Assembly: GCA_033964015.1 (NCBI GenBank)
Contig: CM066920.1
Location: 6,229,912-6,293,911, forward strand
Direction of reading: 5' to 3'
Source of the DNA: Scolanthus callimorphus
Lineage: Eukaryota > Cnidaria > Anthozoa > Actiniaria > Edwardsiidae
DNA length: 64,000 bases
The translations under genes were made by a program, and so were the position numbers. The notes below the pieces were generated by a model. That model did no database searches, had not been told where the DNA came from, and worked only from the letters and a program-made list of their open reading frames with translations. Below are positions 25,501 to 40,500 of this stretch, piece after piece (positions within the stretch are counted from its first letter, which is position 1; the number at the start of each line of letters is the position of its first letter).

Positions 25501-28500
25501 TTATACCTTCAACAACGCGAATTCACATGCGGGGGGTCCCTGATCACCCCTGGATGGGTACTGACCGCTGCCCATTGCATTTTCGAAGGCGAAGGCACGT
25601 ATAAGGTCAGGCTCGGGGACTTGAACCGATTGAAAAGTGACAACACAGAGCAGATGATTGACGTTGTCAAGGTGATTAAGCACCACATGTATGGGAGTCC
25701 TGTGCCTAATACGAACGACGTGGCGCTGCTGAAACTGGAGCGTGATGCGGTCAAAACACCCTTCGTAAACACAGTGTGTTTGCCAGGATTCCTAGATCAC
25801 GTGACGCCAGGGACCCGCTGTTTCATCACGGGTGAGTTTGTCAGAGTTTTGGGTTTGTACTAGTTTTGTCTTGGACAAAATTCGCTTTTGTATACCAGGA
25901 GTTCTCCTAGAGTCTCTAAAAGAATTCTAGGTCTTTCCAGGAAAACAATAAATATCCAGGACTTTCAAGGTTTTCCAGGTGTAATCGATAGTCTAGAAGA
26001 GGTTTAGCACTGATCATACAGGTTCAAATTCTTCTGCAAACTAAATCCGAGCTCCGGTTAAAAAAAGATAAACGATTCAAAGGAGAAATTCCAGAATCTA
26101 GCATGATCGATAATCCAGCACATCTGTGGGCGCGGCAAAAATGTTCCCTTTCGTCGGAGAAGAAGGTCGGCTAAAGGGTTATTGGTTAAAAAACCCTCGA
26201 TAATGGTACTGTTTTTTCGAAACTGGAGAGTGAACTTGCTTATGTCGTCTTTTCATTTTGCGACATAACTGCCATGCATGCGTATTATGCCGCCACCGAC
26301 TAGTTCGGGACGTCGATTATTTCTTTGCCGTCTATGAAGACTTCACCAACTAGGTTATCTATTTCCTTGCTTTGTTTCTTTTTTAACAACAGGGTGGGGC
26401 CGCACCAGCGTGCCAGGCGATTCTTCAATCATGCTTCAACAAGCCGAACTGGAGGTCGTGTCTAATAAAGACTGCCATGAACAGCACGAGACGTCCCGGA
26501 TCAAAGAGTCCACTAACGGCACATACGAGATCACCCCTGCCATGGTCTGCGCGAGGGACACTACAGACACAGGCAGGAGCGGTTGCCATGGCGACAGCGG
26601 AGGACCATTCGTGTGCCCAAACGCCGCTGGCCAGTGGGTACTGCAGGGCGTAGTGAGTTGGGGAGATTACGAGTGCAAAACCGAACATCACTACAGCGTG
26701 TTTGCTCGCGTAAGCGCGTTGCGAGATTGGATAGATGACGTCATTAGCAGCAATTAGACTAGACATTCAGTATGTTATACGTCTATCCGATCAATAATAA
26801 TGTAAATTAATGAAGTCAATTCAAGTGTTATTAATTAAATGTGAAATGAAATAAAAATGACGAAATCTAGAAGGTGTCTGGAGCAATTCTAATATACCTC
26901 TTTACCTTCGTATACAAATAGCCCATTTCAAACCACGCGATGTTTACATGAAGAAAAATCCGTTGTCTTTGTGATATATTTTCGGCATTGTCACGTGGAT
27001 ATGGAACCATTTCAAAAGATGAAAACATCTCATGATTTGAAATGGGCAATTTGCGTACGGAGGTAAAGAGGTCTATTGTTTTCTCGTTGAACGGGATCGG
27101 GACAAAATATAATAACATCTTACCTGAGACCTTGACGACAGTAGAAGAGCTGATACCAGCGAGAAGATCAGGCGACCCTCCTCGACTTCCCCTTTCATCT
27201 CCACCCACAGTACTAGCGACACGTCGGCGAGATAAATTGAACTTTACAAACTCCACGTCCAGGCTTAAGGAATCCTTCTTCCCCGATATGGGCTGAGTAG
27301 GCGTGAACCGAAGCCGCGTGCGGGCATCTTCAGCACCCTCCGCGTCCCCATCAAGAGATGCGCTCGCACCCCTGCCGACTGTAGTGTGCTGCTTGCCGTA
27401 AGGGTGGAAGATACTGAACGAGAAGCTGGAGAGGCAGACTGTAAAGCTGATGCCCCCACTGTCGAACGTGACAGCAGAGGAAGAAGAGTCCGCGCTGTCC
27501 TGTAACCGGACATTGGAGTGGTCGCGACTGAGCCCTCGAGGTATAGGCGGGGCTTGGAGGAGGTACTTATTAGGGCTTGACTTAGAGGAGAACACCACAT
27601 CCAGGGCTGGAAGCCGCAGCATGCACTCTACTTTAGACACGGGCTGGCAGCTGAAGCGGATGTCGGAGGGCTGTACGCGCGCCACTACCACCACGTCCAC
27701 AGGGAAGGAGGTGTACTCTGACATGGAGGAAGAGACGAGGGAGCCTCCTGTCCCTGCCTCGTCATCGCTAACGTCGTCGGATAAGGAGCCGGAGCCAGCC
27801 TCTAGACCTACAAGAATAATGTAAGAGAACCTCAATCAGCCTCCATTTTGTCAGTCTACAGCAACATACCGAGTCAATGAAAGCATCCATTTCCATCGGC
27901 TGATTTAGGGAATGTAGTGTAGATTTTTCGATTGAATTCGGTAGATCAAGTATTAAATGTTGTTTGGTAGATGGTTATTTCGAGAATTCTACACGTAATT
28001 CGTCTAATATTGCATGTACACAATACCAAAGCGTGGCTGAAGCAAGATCAGACCTGACGTTGCTGTGAAGAAAACGTTGCCTTGCAAATGGAATCGAACA
28101 TTCATTATAGCTGGTGCTAATTCAAAGTAATTAAAATTAGCCTGCGTAGCGGCTCTAAAAGGGAAGGGGAGGGAGTCGAAAACAGCGCGGGCCGCTTGAA
28201 TTCGGTATTAGTATACAAATCGTGCGTAAATTACAGTAGTTGTCAATATTGATCTAATATCGTAGAAACGATCATGAATGCACCATTTTACCATTTCTCG
28301 CGTTGACTTCTTCGAGATAAGAATTTTGTGAGACGAAGAGTGCTATTTATCTAAATTCCACTTAATGCCTTTAGGACTGGTTTACAGACGAGCGCAAGCG
28401 CAGACGCAAGCGCAGACGCAAGCACAAGCGCAAGGATATCAAACTCACACATTCCCTTAGCAAACTAGTTAAAGTTGATTTTGGACGCGTTGAGTTTGCG

Positions 28501-31500
28501 TCCTGCGCTTGCGTTCGTGTGTGAACCAGTCCTTAATGAATACTACCTTCATCGTCATTTGGTATAATAATAGGCTCCATTGCTTGCTCCACGAAGTCGA
28601 TAAGCGAGGGTTTAAGTACCATCTCTTGTGGGAGGGACTGAAGTGACACCCAAATATACAGACCTGCACTCTTGACGACCTTGCGCGCTGGGATACCTGT
28701 GGTAAAATGTAAATGTTCACCATTTAGCAGTAAATTAATGGCTGAGATTGCCCAGCGATGCTTTAGGTCTAAATCTCAATCACCTTGTCGCTGGCTGCTG
28801 TAAGAGACTCCCTGCTCGCTGTCCGGTGTCCTGTCCGGTGTTCGATGCTCGGACGCTAACAGCGTTGATATTCCAGTACCGTCAGTGACGAGTGTAGATG
28901 ACGACGTAAAGCTTGCCCCTGGGGAGAGGGGTGAGGAAGGGCCTGTCTCGCTGTCAAAACTGGACGAGTATTGCGTGCGTACGTCGACGCCAGGCAGTAG
29001 GAGAACAGTATCGTTGGGTTGGTAAGTCACTTCTGTCGCGCCAGTTTTGAACCGACGGCCTCCTGCTGAGCTGGGGTACATTGGAGAGAAGGGCTTACTG
29101 CGCGCGGGGTCCACTGCTAGAAGACGCTTTGTTAGAGGTCTAGAAACAAAACATTGGTGAAAGCCTGGTTTACACGTACGGATTTGCTGGGACAGAAATT
29201 TGGTCGCCAATGAGCCTCAAGTATGTGCTCACTCGCAAAGTTAGTCGCAAAGTGCGACCAGCTCCAAGCACAAACTTGGTGCCACCTTGGTGTCGGGGCT
29301 GTGGTAGGTGGCCATTCAGCTCTTGCAGTTGTTCATTTTAAAGAGCCCGTGTCAGCCACTCCTTTGTTATTGTTCTCGTTCGATATTAGAAGACGAACTA
29401 CGTGTAGAAATCTCTTAATAAACATCTAAATACAAAGTTTCAGATTTGTTGTACCAAATTCAATCGAGAACAATGCTCTATATTCTCTAAATCAACCGCT
29501 TGAAATGGATGCTTTCTCCGACTTGGTAAGTTGTCATGCTGTCAAAATGGCGGCTGATACAGGCTCTTTAAGACACACGCTGACAAATGGCGGATCATTT
29601 TGACATTCTTCCCCTCTTCCTACCAACCTAGTCATTGGTAATTAGGACAGTCCAATTTATTAGTGTGAGCCAATCAGATTCTAGCACTGCTTCGCCTAGT
29701 GCGCTCGTCTGTCTTCCCGCTGAACGAAAACCAGACATTGTCTCGACGGAAAGCCACTAGGCGAAATAGGACAAGAATCTGATTGGCGCAAAAGTTTTGA
29801 AGCAAAAATAAATGTTTTGAAAACGCGGGTCTCGACGCAATGATTTAAACTGTAATGTACTGCAAACAGCAAACAACATAGATTGCAAGGAGTGGAATTT
29901 ATAGTATACAAGTGCGCCCTAGATTACTACGTACCTGTCAGCGGTCTCCTCCTTGTCCCCAGTCTCCGTGGACGGATGCAGCACACACTTGCCACCTTCA
30001 ATATCAACAGTCACGTCCAGCTCGAAATCGAGGTTCTGTTGGGGCAACGCCGTTGATCGTTGAGAAGTTCCGCTCTGGTCTTGCACATCAGTGCTGCTCG
30101 TGCTGAATGTGACGCGAGGACCTCCAGGGACTGTTAGGTCCCTGTTATATGGGGTGCTACGATATGGGGCGGTTTCATCCACGGGTCGAGGCGAAAGTGC
30201 GGCTATAGAGCATTAGAAATTTATATGGTCAGCCATTAGTCGGGGCTTCTCTTGAACCTTACATTTTAAAGTCACGAAGATATGAAGGGTCGAAACGTAG
30301 TGAAGCGAAATCAATGGGAAATTCTCGAGTAGCAAACGAACGAAAAGAACGAGCTGGAGCAATGCGCGCACAACACGTGAACCACCGTTTTGTATCGTTC
30401 AAGGAGGATGAGCCTCCAATTTCAACGTAGTTTCTTGATGATACGAAAAACAAAGCAGCCTGGTCTCAGGCGTTTCTTGTGGTCATGGCTAAAAGGGATA
30501 ACTCAGAAGGACCTGATTAATAATTCATAGGCTTCACGGTAGAACGAAGCTACATATGCCATGTTATGCAATGTAGCTTCGTTCTATTGTTTGTCCTATG
30601 AATTATTAATCAGGTCCTTCTGAGTTATCCCTTTTAGCGGTGACCGTTTCCCGTTTCTTGTATGCAGTTAGAAGGTAAACTGCTGGATGCGTGCGGGCGC
30701 TCGAGTCACACAATCTAACCACAGGAAACCCGCCCCGAATGCCAGGGATTAGACTGGAAAGAAAGGGCATTTGGTATGAGATGTTTCTTGACGCTTACCC
30801 CGTGTGGAGCTTAGCACGTCTGGTAGTGAAGGCGAGAGACTGGTACTAGTGTCCAGGCTACTGCCGGCAAACGTGGCGTCGGGCTCGTCGTACGCATGCG
30901 TAATCATAACCGGGTCGGTGGTGTTAAGGTAGTAGTTGTCTCGTGTCTTGGAGAACGTGGGCGTACTGAGGTCCACCATCTCGCTCCCCTACGGCAAAAC
31001 GGGACATTATTAGCACCCCTTTCACCTCTACGATCTAAATCAGATTCTTTTTTTTTCGTTTGTGTGTTGTTGTTTTTTCGGGCTGTTACCGATATTGCGT
31101 TCCTTGGTAGGCGTGATGGGGAAGATGTAGAAAACATTCACCCGATACACAAACATCGCTACTCGCCACTACAGCGACTGGGTACGAGTCTGGATCTAAA
31201 TAGCAACTCTGCATAGTAAAAAGAACAATTTTCCCTACGTTTAAGGGAGGAGAATTTCATCTTAGATCAAAGCGCTGGATCTAAATAGCAACTCTCCATA
31301 GCAAAAAGAACAAATTTCCCTATGTTTAAGGGGGGAGAATTTCATCTTAAATCAAAGCGCTGGATCTAAATAGCAACTCTCCATAGCAAAAAGAACAAAT
31401 TTCCCTATGTTTAAGGGGGGAGAATTTCATCTTAAATCAAAGCGCTGGATCTAAATAGCAACTCTCCATAGCAAAAAGAACAAATTTCCCTATGTTTAAG

Positions 31501-34500
31501 GGGAGATACTTTCATCTTAGATCAAAGCGCTTAGTGCATGCTGGTGACAAACCAATCGTTGAAGTTGATTCTGACCTCGTTGTCCGAGTCATCACGTGAT
31601 CGGAGTCTCGTCCTTTGTCTCCTGGGCCGCTCGGACATGGCTCTCCGTTCATCGCGCAGCTTTTTTGCGCTTTCTGCCCTGCGCGTGTGCGCTGACCGGC
31701 CACGGGATTGCCGGCGCAGCTTCTTCTTGACGTCCTTTCTGAACTCGTTGAAGACTGCACTCTCGAGGTCTTGGAGGACTTTGGTCTCCCTGTCTAGAAC
31801 CCACTGCTTCACGTCGTCACGACGCCTACGAAAAAAAGAGCGCACGTGTTCCGAGTGGTTAGGAACAAGTAATCAATTAGACTCGCAAAGCCCTTCATTG
31901 CCGCTCAGTTTGAATGTCACGTACGATTAGTGTCGAACCCTCAAAGCCTGGCAATAGCAATATGCTCCAATGAGTTTAAGTGTATTTTCTTCTGCACGCA
32001 TGGATATGCTTTGCTATAGCGCAAAACAGAAATGAAACCAATTAGAGTCGCGAAGTCCCTCGTTGTCGCGCGGTTTGAATGTCACACGAGACCTTTCGCC
32101 AGTCACAAAAGCTCTCTTTGCTCACTTCTCGTCGCTTTCGGCTCGCCTCGCTCGCTTTTATCAGTTTCCTAGTAACAGAGGTCTACTTGTTGCAAGTCTA
32201 AACATCAATTCGCGAATCTCTTTCCACTCTTACATATGCATGGACATGACATTTCACTTCTCTTTGCCTTCCATGAACCACGAAGCTCATGACTGCAAAT
32301 CCAGTATCGAAAAAAGAGTAAGATAGCTCACCTGAGTTCGTTAACCTTCCTAGCTTGTTCCCACATTTCCTTCTCAACATTCCGCGTGGCACGCTTATCA
32401 GATTTCCGCGCTCCTTTATCGACCTCATCATGTCCTAACCCCTCCCCTGAAGGGCGTGCTGCATCTTTCTCGGTTGCCTCGGCAACGGAATCCATGTTGG
32501 CAATGTCGGTTTCACCGGCAAGTGATGTGAGAGTGTTTGCAAGAGAGGAGAGACGTTTGCCAATTTCAGTATTGCAGTGGACCTCAACTCCACACATTTG
32601 CCAACGGATCGACATTATCCATTTGCCCGTCTTGGCCATATCTGGAAAAATAAAATATTGATAAATTACCCGCGCTGTCACAGTCATTCGTTTTATGATA
32701 ACAGAGCGGATTTCAGATGACCGCCGAATGTAAACCGGAGCGTTGCTATTGATCGAGAGTATAGTCTTTCGTAGTTAAGCCAATCAGATTGAGACCTAAA
32801 TCAAAACGCGCCAATGTTCACTTCACGACTAAACGCAAATTTGACTTCAACTCCTGGTTAGTTTGTTGTTGAATGGCTTCCACTCCTGATTGGCTAGTGG
32901 TTTCCTTCTGGTTGGTTTGTTGTTGAATGGCTTCCACTCCTGATTGGCTAGTGGTCTAGTATTGAGTTTAGTTTTCGAAAGTCAAAACGTTCCTACCTGG
33001 CGTCACTGGATATCGTAAGGTTCGTGAACATAACTCATAGGTGCCTTGAGACACGATATCTGGGAAAAGGAACAAAACATTCTTATATTAAACATAGATC
33101 AACACAGATCCATTATGCACAGAAGTATTGGAGTGCCTACAGCATTGCGAGGATGTTCAGTTGTTCAAGGTCTTATTTTATTATCATATACACTAGTCTA
33201 GCCCTACAATGCTAAATCCAACGGCATACTCAGCTTTTCGCTGTTTTGCAGCCGGCTGTCGATTACGCGTACAAAATCTTTCACCGAAACATCATTTTTA
33301 GTCGCCATTTCATGGATGTTACTAAGACGAAGAGCTTACAATGCAGGTGTCAAGCGGTAGGGTGGTTCAGAAAAACAGGAAAAGAGGAAATTCGGGGTTG
33401 AAAAAATAGAAAGATTTGGTCCAAGAAAATAGGAAATGAGAGAGGTTTGTGGATGCTCAAATTAATGTGTTTAGCTTATTTATCGAAACGTTTTATAGCA
33501 AAGTATGCTTGAAGGAGAGCAGTGGCCATATTTGGTATCAAGTGACAAGTTGAGGTCGTGATTGGTTGTTTTTCTTGGGGGATCGTGAGGCGAGAAAACT
33601 TTGAAATTTCAGGCTCGTAGTATTACTGGAAATGAAGCAAGTTTTGGTTGAACTGGATTAGACGTAATATTTCAAATCCGACAATGAGGACTGGACCGTA
33701 TTTCAAGTCCGCAGCAATTAGTTCCAGTCCGAGGCGGAGCCGAGGACTGGAACTAATTGCAAGGACTTGAAATATGGTCCAGTCCGAATTGGAGGATTTG
33801 AAATGACTTCTCATGCTCATTAATTATTTGGGAGGCAAAATTGAAAGAGAAAGACTTGAAGTGGTAGAATCAACTTCTTTGTCTTGATGTCGGTTGTTGT
33901 GATACAACAAAGAGAACAAGAGCGAATTTCATTATAAGAGTGGTTTGCATATACCCGTGTGTTATTATCAAAACCGAAATAATCCGACTTTCATCAGTGA
34001 TAAGCGGTTGGATTAAGCCCGTAAATCACAGTAAACTAATTACATAGCCCTTTGTTCTGTTTACACTTTTGAGCGGAGTTTATAAAAACTACGCTTGAAT
34101 CGAAATCACTTGGGACTTGAGGTGTATTCGTCGTGTTGAAGTCTGAATTTCCATTTAGCGCTGGGTCGCGATCGACTTCACTTGATTCGCACCATGGCCT
34201 CGATAAGAGTAACTGGGACGAAAATGTCGGTGCAGTCCCTTGACTTTTGGATTATGAAAGTTGTGCAGACGGTGACCAATAAGAAAGGTAAACCTGTAAT
34301 TATTTTTTTCCGTTTAGAATGTGCAATATTGGTAACACAACGCAAACTTACGAAATTTTAGTTAAATTGTTTGCTATTTGTATACCTTTCATAGGTGAAA
34401 GATACCCAGCTAAAAGTTTGTACCAGGTTTGGAAAGCAAGACTCGAACAGCTGTCAATATATTGGACAAGAAAAAACATGAGGTAAGATTTCAAATGTAC

Positions 34501-37500
34501 TATAATATTATAAATCAAACTACCGAATTTTGTAACCCTAGGAGAACGAGAGTGGCGTAGGCATGAAATGTAAGAGCTGGTGTTTATTTAGCCTGCGAGC
34601 CGGCTCTCCAGTGGGTTTTCCAGAGAAGAATTTGTTACGAATCCCGCGCGCCAAAAAATCGAATATCCGAAAAAACCCACTGTAGAGCCGGCTCGCAGGC
34701 TAGTGTTTATTGAGAAACCGGGTTCGGACTCTGACCGGTTCGATAGAAATGCGTCGTGGGTGGAAAATAGAAGCTTATTCTTTTCACTGATATGCGTATT
34801 TTTTATTAGTTTTGCAGGTTTGAGATGTGTTCTTGATGTTGGCAATGAGGCAGTTTTGCCAGTTTTCAGGTTAGATGAAATATATTAGTTACTAAACGAG
34901 TATAGCGTGCCTGAAAAGTCATCTGCTCGCAGTTGGAATTACGCGCGATTGGCCAATAAACATTAGTGGGAATTATTGCAATGTGACCATTTATCAATTT
35001 GTAAAACAGTACGCTGTCTTTATAATTTACTGTACTTTGGATGCAAAACGCATCAAATAAAGTCTATGTTGTTGTTTGTTGTGTTGAACTTTTTCACTTA
35101 CAGAGATTGATTCTTTTCCAGTTCTTCAGGGACACCTTTTCCCTGAACTGATTTAATTTTGTTCCAGTACCTAAGGGACATCCCAAAGGAACTGGAACAA
35201 AATTAAATCAGTTCAGGGAATAGGCGTCCCTGAGCAACTGGAAAAGAATTAATTAAGCCCCAGCTCTTCCCTGCTGATTTCAATACCCTCCCCGGCTTTT
35301 AGATTGTACTGGACCGGGTTTCCAGTATCATCACGTGACCCAATTTTCGCTCTTGCAATTGGCTGTTATCCTCGTGAATAATTAATGAGTATGAGAATTA
35401 CCTTTTGCAGCCAAAAGCTTAAAATTTAGGAAAATAGGAGGTTTAGGCCAAAAAAGGAGAAAATAGGAAAGTGCCAAAAAATAGGAAAACATGGACCTTG
35501 ACACCCTGAACAATGTTATGTCGCCATGTGGTGACAAGGTTGAAAGGTTTAGTCGCCAGGATAAAAATCTGCTTGCAGTGGCGACAGCATAAGTCGCAAT
35601 TTCGGGTCCGACGACAAATCGAACTTACATGAGTTCATGAGTATGTTATTTAGATTCGGTCGCCACTCATCCGCCTCCTTGTCAAACTTGTCGGCAAACC
35701 AGAGACAGAAGCTGTTGAACTTGCCCTTACTGACGAACGACGCGCTGGAGCAGCACGAGAGCATCATCTTGTCGATGGACAGCACGAGGGCATCTGTCGG
35801 CTCTTGGTCTGAGGAAGGGAGAGACGTGAGTTACAATTAGGGAAGTACACTATCTACACTTCAACTCTAAGGAACTAAGAAACGGTACAGAAAAATACCG
35901 ATTCAAGGGGGGGGGGGGATAATGCAATTTTTTTTATTGAATTTAAGTAAATTAAGAATTTGTTTTTGCTTTGAACGGGTATTTCTACTTGTAATAAAAC
36001 TCGTCCACTTGTTAAAATCCTGGACAAATGGAAAGCACACCTGGACACTACACAAATTTAAAGGCCCATAGTCAACCAGGAACCTTTGCGCTTTGTTTTC
36101 AATTGGTACATTGTTATTCAACAGCTGTGATTGGCTGATGCTGGGGTTCCTATTGTTCTTCGCATTTCACAAGGTTAAACTAAAAAATTGCATCGAATTT
36201 CAACTGCGTTTTATTCTTGTGTGCCTGCAATGCGGCATGGGCCTTTAAGGCCTAAGAAGGGATATCTATATTCTATACCTGTATATCTCATCTGGAAGGC
36301 TTGAGGTGCGCCTTGAGGTGCGTTGTACAGCGGCACACAGATACCCAGTCCATCGATGGTCAGCTGGAGAAACAGGGATCCCGAAAGCTGTGCCGCGTGC
36401 GTACGGGCGGGGAGCTTTTCCAGGACTGCCTGAGTGGCCGTGTGGACCTGGAAATGAGGGGAATATGAATAATGTTGAACGTGGCTACGGATAATTCTAA
36501 AATATATGCTGAAACAACGCAGAAAACAATTAGCCGAACCATATAAACTTTTGCTCAAGGTGGTTATTCAAAAACCATTAAACCATTAAACCGTTTCAAC
36601 TTTTGATCGAGGCCATAAAGGATTTGCAATAGCAGAAACAACGTAGAAAACAATTAGTCGACCCATGTCAACTTTTGATCAAGGTCATGTAGGTTATTCA
36701 ATAGTATGTTTGAACTAGAACAAATAGATGATTTGATCGTGAGCATGCTAGTGTCTGTGTAGAATGCATGCACAAGTAAAAAAATATCAAGTACTAACAT
36801 AGTCTGGTGCCTGAGCGGTGTTAGCTTCCCTGATATACTGTTCGAGCAAAATGCAAAAACAGTTTTAAGAAGGAATATTTCATAAATGCTTGAGCGCCAC
36901 TCCAAAAACTATTAGGGTGTTTTAGAAACAGGACGTGATGTAGAAGACGTGATCGTGAGGTTGCGCGCACGTTGACGAATCTTAAATATATTAAATATAT
37001 TGTATATATATTAAATATATTGTATATATATTAAATATATTGTATATATATTAAATATATTGTATATATATTAAATATATTGTATATTCCGCGCGCAGCC
37101 ATTCGTGAGCGCATGCGCCCGCGTCCTCGAGACGACGTCCTGTTTGGTAAGCAGCGGCGCATTTCAGGTGACCAAATTACCCTACTTTGTTTTGGTAGTT
37201 CCAAGCATCGTGAAATTGCAAATTATAATTTATTACATGATCGGAACAGTGACCCAACTCACCTCTTCATTAAGTGCCATGCGTTGTTCATTCCAGTGCT
37301 CATAGGCGTTTTTATAGTTAAGGTAAACAAGCACAGCCTTGTCGAACGCCACTTGCTGTGCGTAAATCTTTGGTTGGGTCAGGGTTACCAGGAATGTCTC
37401 TTTGTCTTCTGTGCCATGCAGAGAGCTTACGTCTTGGAAGGAGTTGCGTACGCCGATCTTGGTCATGAAGTACGCCATTTGGGCGAACTCGAACTCATCA

Positions 37501-40500
37501 TCAATAATTCGACTCTGGAAAAAATATAACGTGAAATATTAGAATGATGTGCAACAATGTTTGCCTGGCCGCATTGTGAAGTTTGCGCGAATTAGGTTAT
37601 ACGCATTGGTTTAGCCAGAGTGATCCTGCGGTCTTACTTTGTGTTTAGCTGAAACTTCATTTCAGTCGCATGAGAGCTAATTACAGGTTCTATTACTGAA
37701 ACCAGAGATCAGAGATCAGGGAGGTCAAAGCATTTGTGTAGCTCGCCGCAACGGCGACTGATAGCGGGGAAGCAGATAAGAACATGGAGAGACCGCTTAA
37801 GTCAATGTTCGCAAGGCTAAGGAAGATTTGGGATTCAAAGTACAAAAAGTACAGCAAGAAAACCAAGATCAAACTCTACAACACAACGGTTTTGCTAAAC
37901 ATCTTTGTGGATTCAACGATTAACTGTGGTGAAAAAAATTAGTTTCAGGTATTACAGGTTTAGAAGAATGATGGATGTGGTAGATTCTCTTGTGACCATA
38001 GGCGAAACCAAATAAAGGATGTACCCTGTGCAAAACACTACTCAAGAAGCTGACATATTTCAAACAACATTGAACCAATAATAAATTTCACAGTTACGTA
38101 TCTTTTTAACAAAGCGTGATAGAAGTTTACCTTTCGAAATTCGCCAAGGGAGAGGTTGACATCGACTTGCGCTTTTCCAAATAACTTAATGAAGCTGCCA
38201 CCTACAAAGAAATGGTTGGGACGCAAAGTTAATCAGCAATCGAGTTCGACCGTTGGTTTAAATCAATTCTTGGATTGGCACTCATTCCAATGGGAATAAA
38301 ATCACAAAAGCGCGGAGGCCATGTTGGTTTACAGAACAAAGAGCAACAAATGAACTTTCTTTTGTTCCTGTTACGTGCAAGCCAGCAATATAGGGCCTGT
38401 ATGACGCAAAAGAGAGCCGTCTGTCGACCGTCTATATTATTATTTCGATCCATGTCATCAACAACAGCTCAAACCTTAGACACTGGAGAATCCTTATTTA
38501 ACTTGACCCTCCTACCAAAATCCGAGGAACTTTCAGGTACAAGAAAAACAAGACGTTGCGTTCCCTTGCGCTTGCGTCTAGTGTGAATCAAGCAAACGCA
38601 AACGCAATCAAACTAGTTAACGTTGATTCAGGCTCGCGCTTGCGTCGCTGTGGTTCACACTTGCGTTGCGCTAACGTCCTGCGCTTGCGTTCAAGTGTGA
38701 AGCAGCCTAGCAGGGCACGTGATTTGTAATTAAAAACCAGAGCTACATACTTCTCTTAAGCTGGCCGGGTTCCGCGGAGGAGGGAATGGCATTAGACACC
38801 TCTAGAGAAACCACACCAGTATCAAGTCGGACCGCGGTGGATGACGGGGTGGTGGCCGTAACTTGGATTCCCTGAAAGCCAAATATGGAGATCAATCTTA
38901 CAAAATTGCTATACAAGAAACATGAATGAAAGTCTCTCAAACTGGCGCCTCCTGATTGGCTCATCTTGTCGAGATAAATTATCATAATCACCTTGAGCGT
39001 GAGTCTGAACGAGTAGAACACTGGGATGTCCTTCTCCTTGGCTGAGTCCAGACTCTCCGCGGACGCGCTACGCCACAGGGGGACCGGTTGACTCTCTCCA
39101 GACACACGTTGAAGGACGTCATTAACTTCCTAAAAATCACAGATTTTAGGATAAAGTCGCATCTGGAGTGCTCAAAATCGATCAACATGGAAGTTGGGCG
39201 TGACTTCTAAAAACACGTTATAGGAACATTTTCAATCTCTACAATAATCAAACAATAATCTACAATAATCAAACCAAAACCAAAACTGTTGACCTATTTC
39301 TGTACGTATTCACCTTCTCTTAACCCTTAGCAAGGTCCCCGTCAACCAGCACCTTTCCGCGATCAATGTTGTTGCTGTAGGGATATCATCGGGATTTGTA
39401 TGGTGCAGTTGGGGTTTCAACATTATCAACATTGCAAAGGAGGAGAGAGGGAGGCGCATTACTGTTGTCCTGTCTTTCGTCATTCTTGGGTGCATTTTTT
39501 GCGTTAAAGAGCCTGTATCAACCGCCATTTTGACAGCATAGCAACATAAAAAGTCGGAGAAAGCATCCATTTCCATCGGCTGATTTAGAGAATATAGAGC
39601 AATGTTCTCGATTGAATTTGGTAAATCCAATCTGAAACTTTGTTTTTAGATGTTTATTAGGAGATTTCTACACGTAATTCGTCTTCTAATATTGAACTAA
39701 AACAATAACAAAGGAGTTTCTGACACAGGCTCTTTAATGTATGCAGGGAGTGTGTCAACCAGTTTTTGCGCGGACTGTAACGCACTGTTTTCGGTACTAT
39801 CACATATGACCTTTATACAAGATGCATGTCTAACCCACCTTCATAAAGCTCTTCTGTACAAACACGAGATGGTTAAGAAGGTCTGTGGTGAGGCTGTGTT
39901 GGAAAGCGCCAATCTCAGCCGCAGCAGTAAGATGACCTTTAGTCCCAGCCCTGTAACCACGGATGGGTTGTCCCTCAGGTGACATCCGGGACTCTCGCCG
40001 GTTTGGCCGTTTCGCTTTTGAGATAAAGTCCCCGGATATTGTGACGGGTGGGAGCTCAACCTCGGTAGAAGAAGGAATATTGGCCTCCAAGGACTGGACC
40101 TAGTGCGGGACGAGTATTAGGAGTACGCATACACCTGTTTTAATTAAAGTTGCTCCTAAAACCATGTATCATGGAAATGATAATTCGTACCTAAATCGCA
40201 GCAATAAGTAAACAAAATGCCACTGAGAATTTTAGGAGTTTGGTTTGCCAAATTCTTAGAAAATAACAACAATAGCGTCTTCATTATGATGCACGGTTCA
40301 TGGTTTTACGTTTCACGGAGCAACGTTTCGAATTCTCTAATCTACCGCTGAATAGGCATCAACGGCGCATAAATACAGTGGAAGCCTCGATTTGAATCCG
40401 AAAGTTGCGAATACCAACGAGTCCATAAAGTTTTGTCTATTGTCTCCATTCAAGCTTCATCAGTTTCTTGTAGGTATTCACAACTTTTTCTACTTCAAAC

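Noticed and set aside
31538..31930. Plus-strand 130-codon frame
   Set aside because: Antisense shadow of BLTP1 exon 24.
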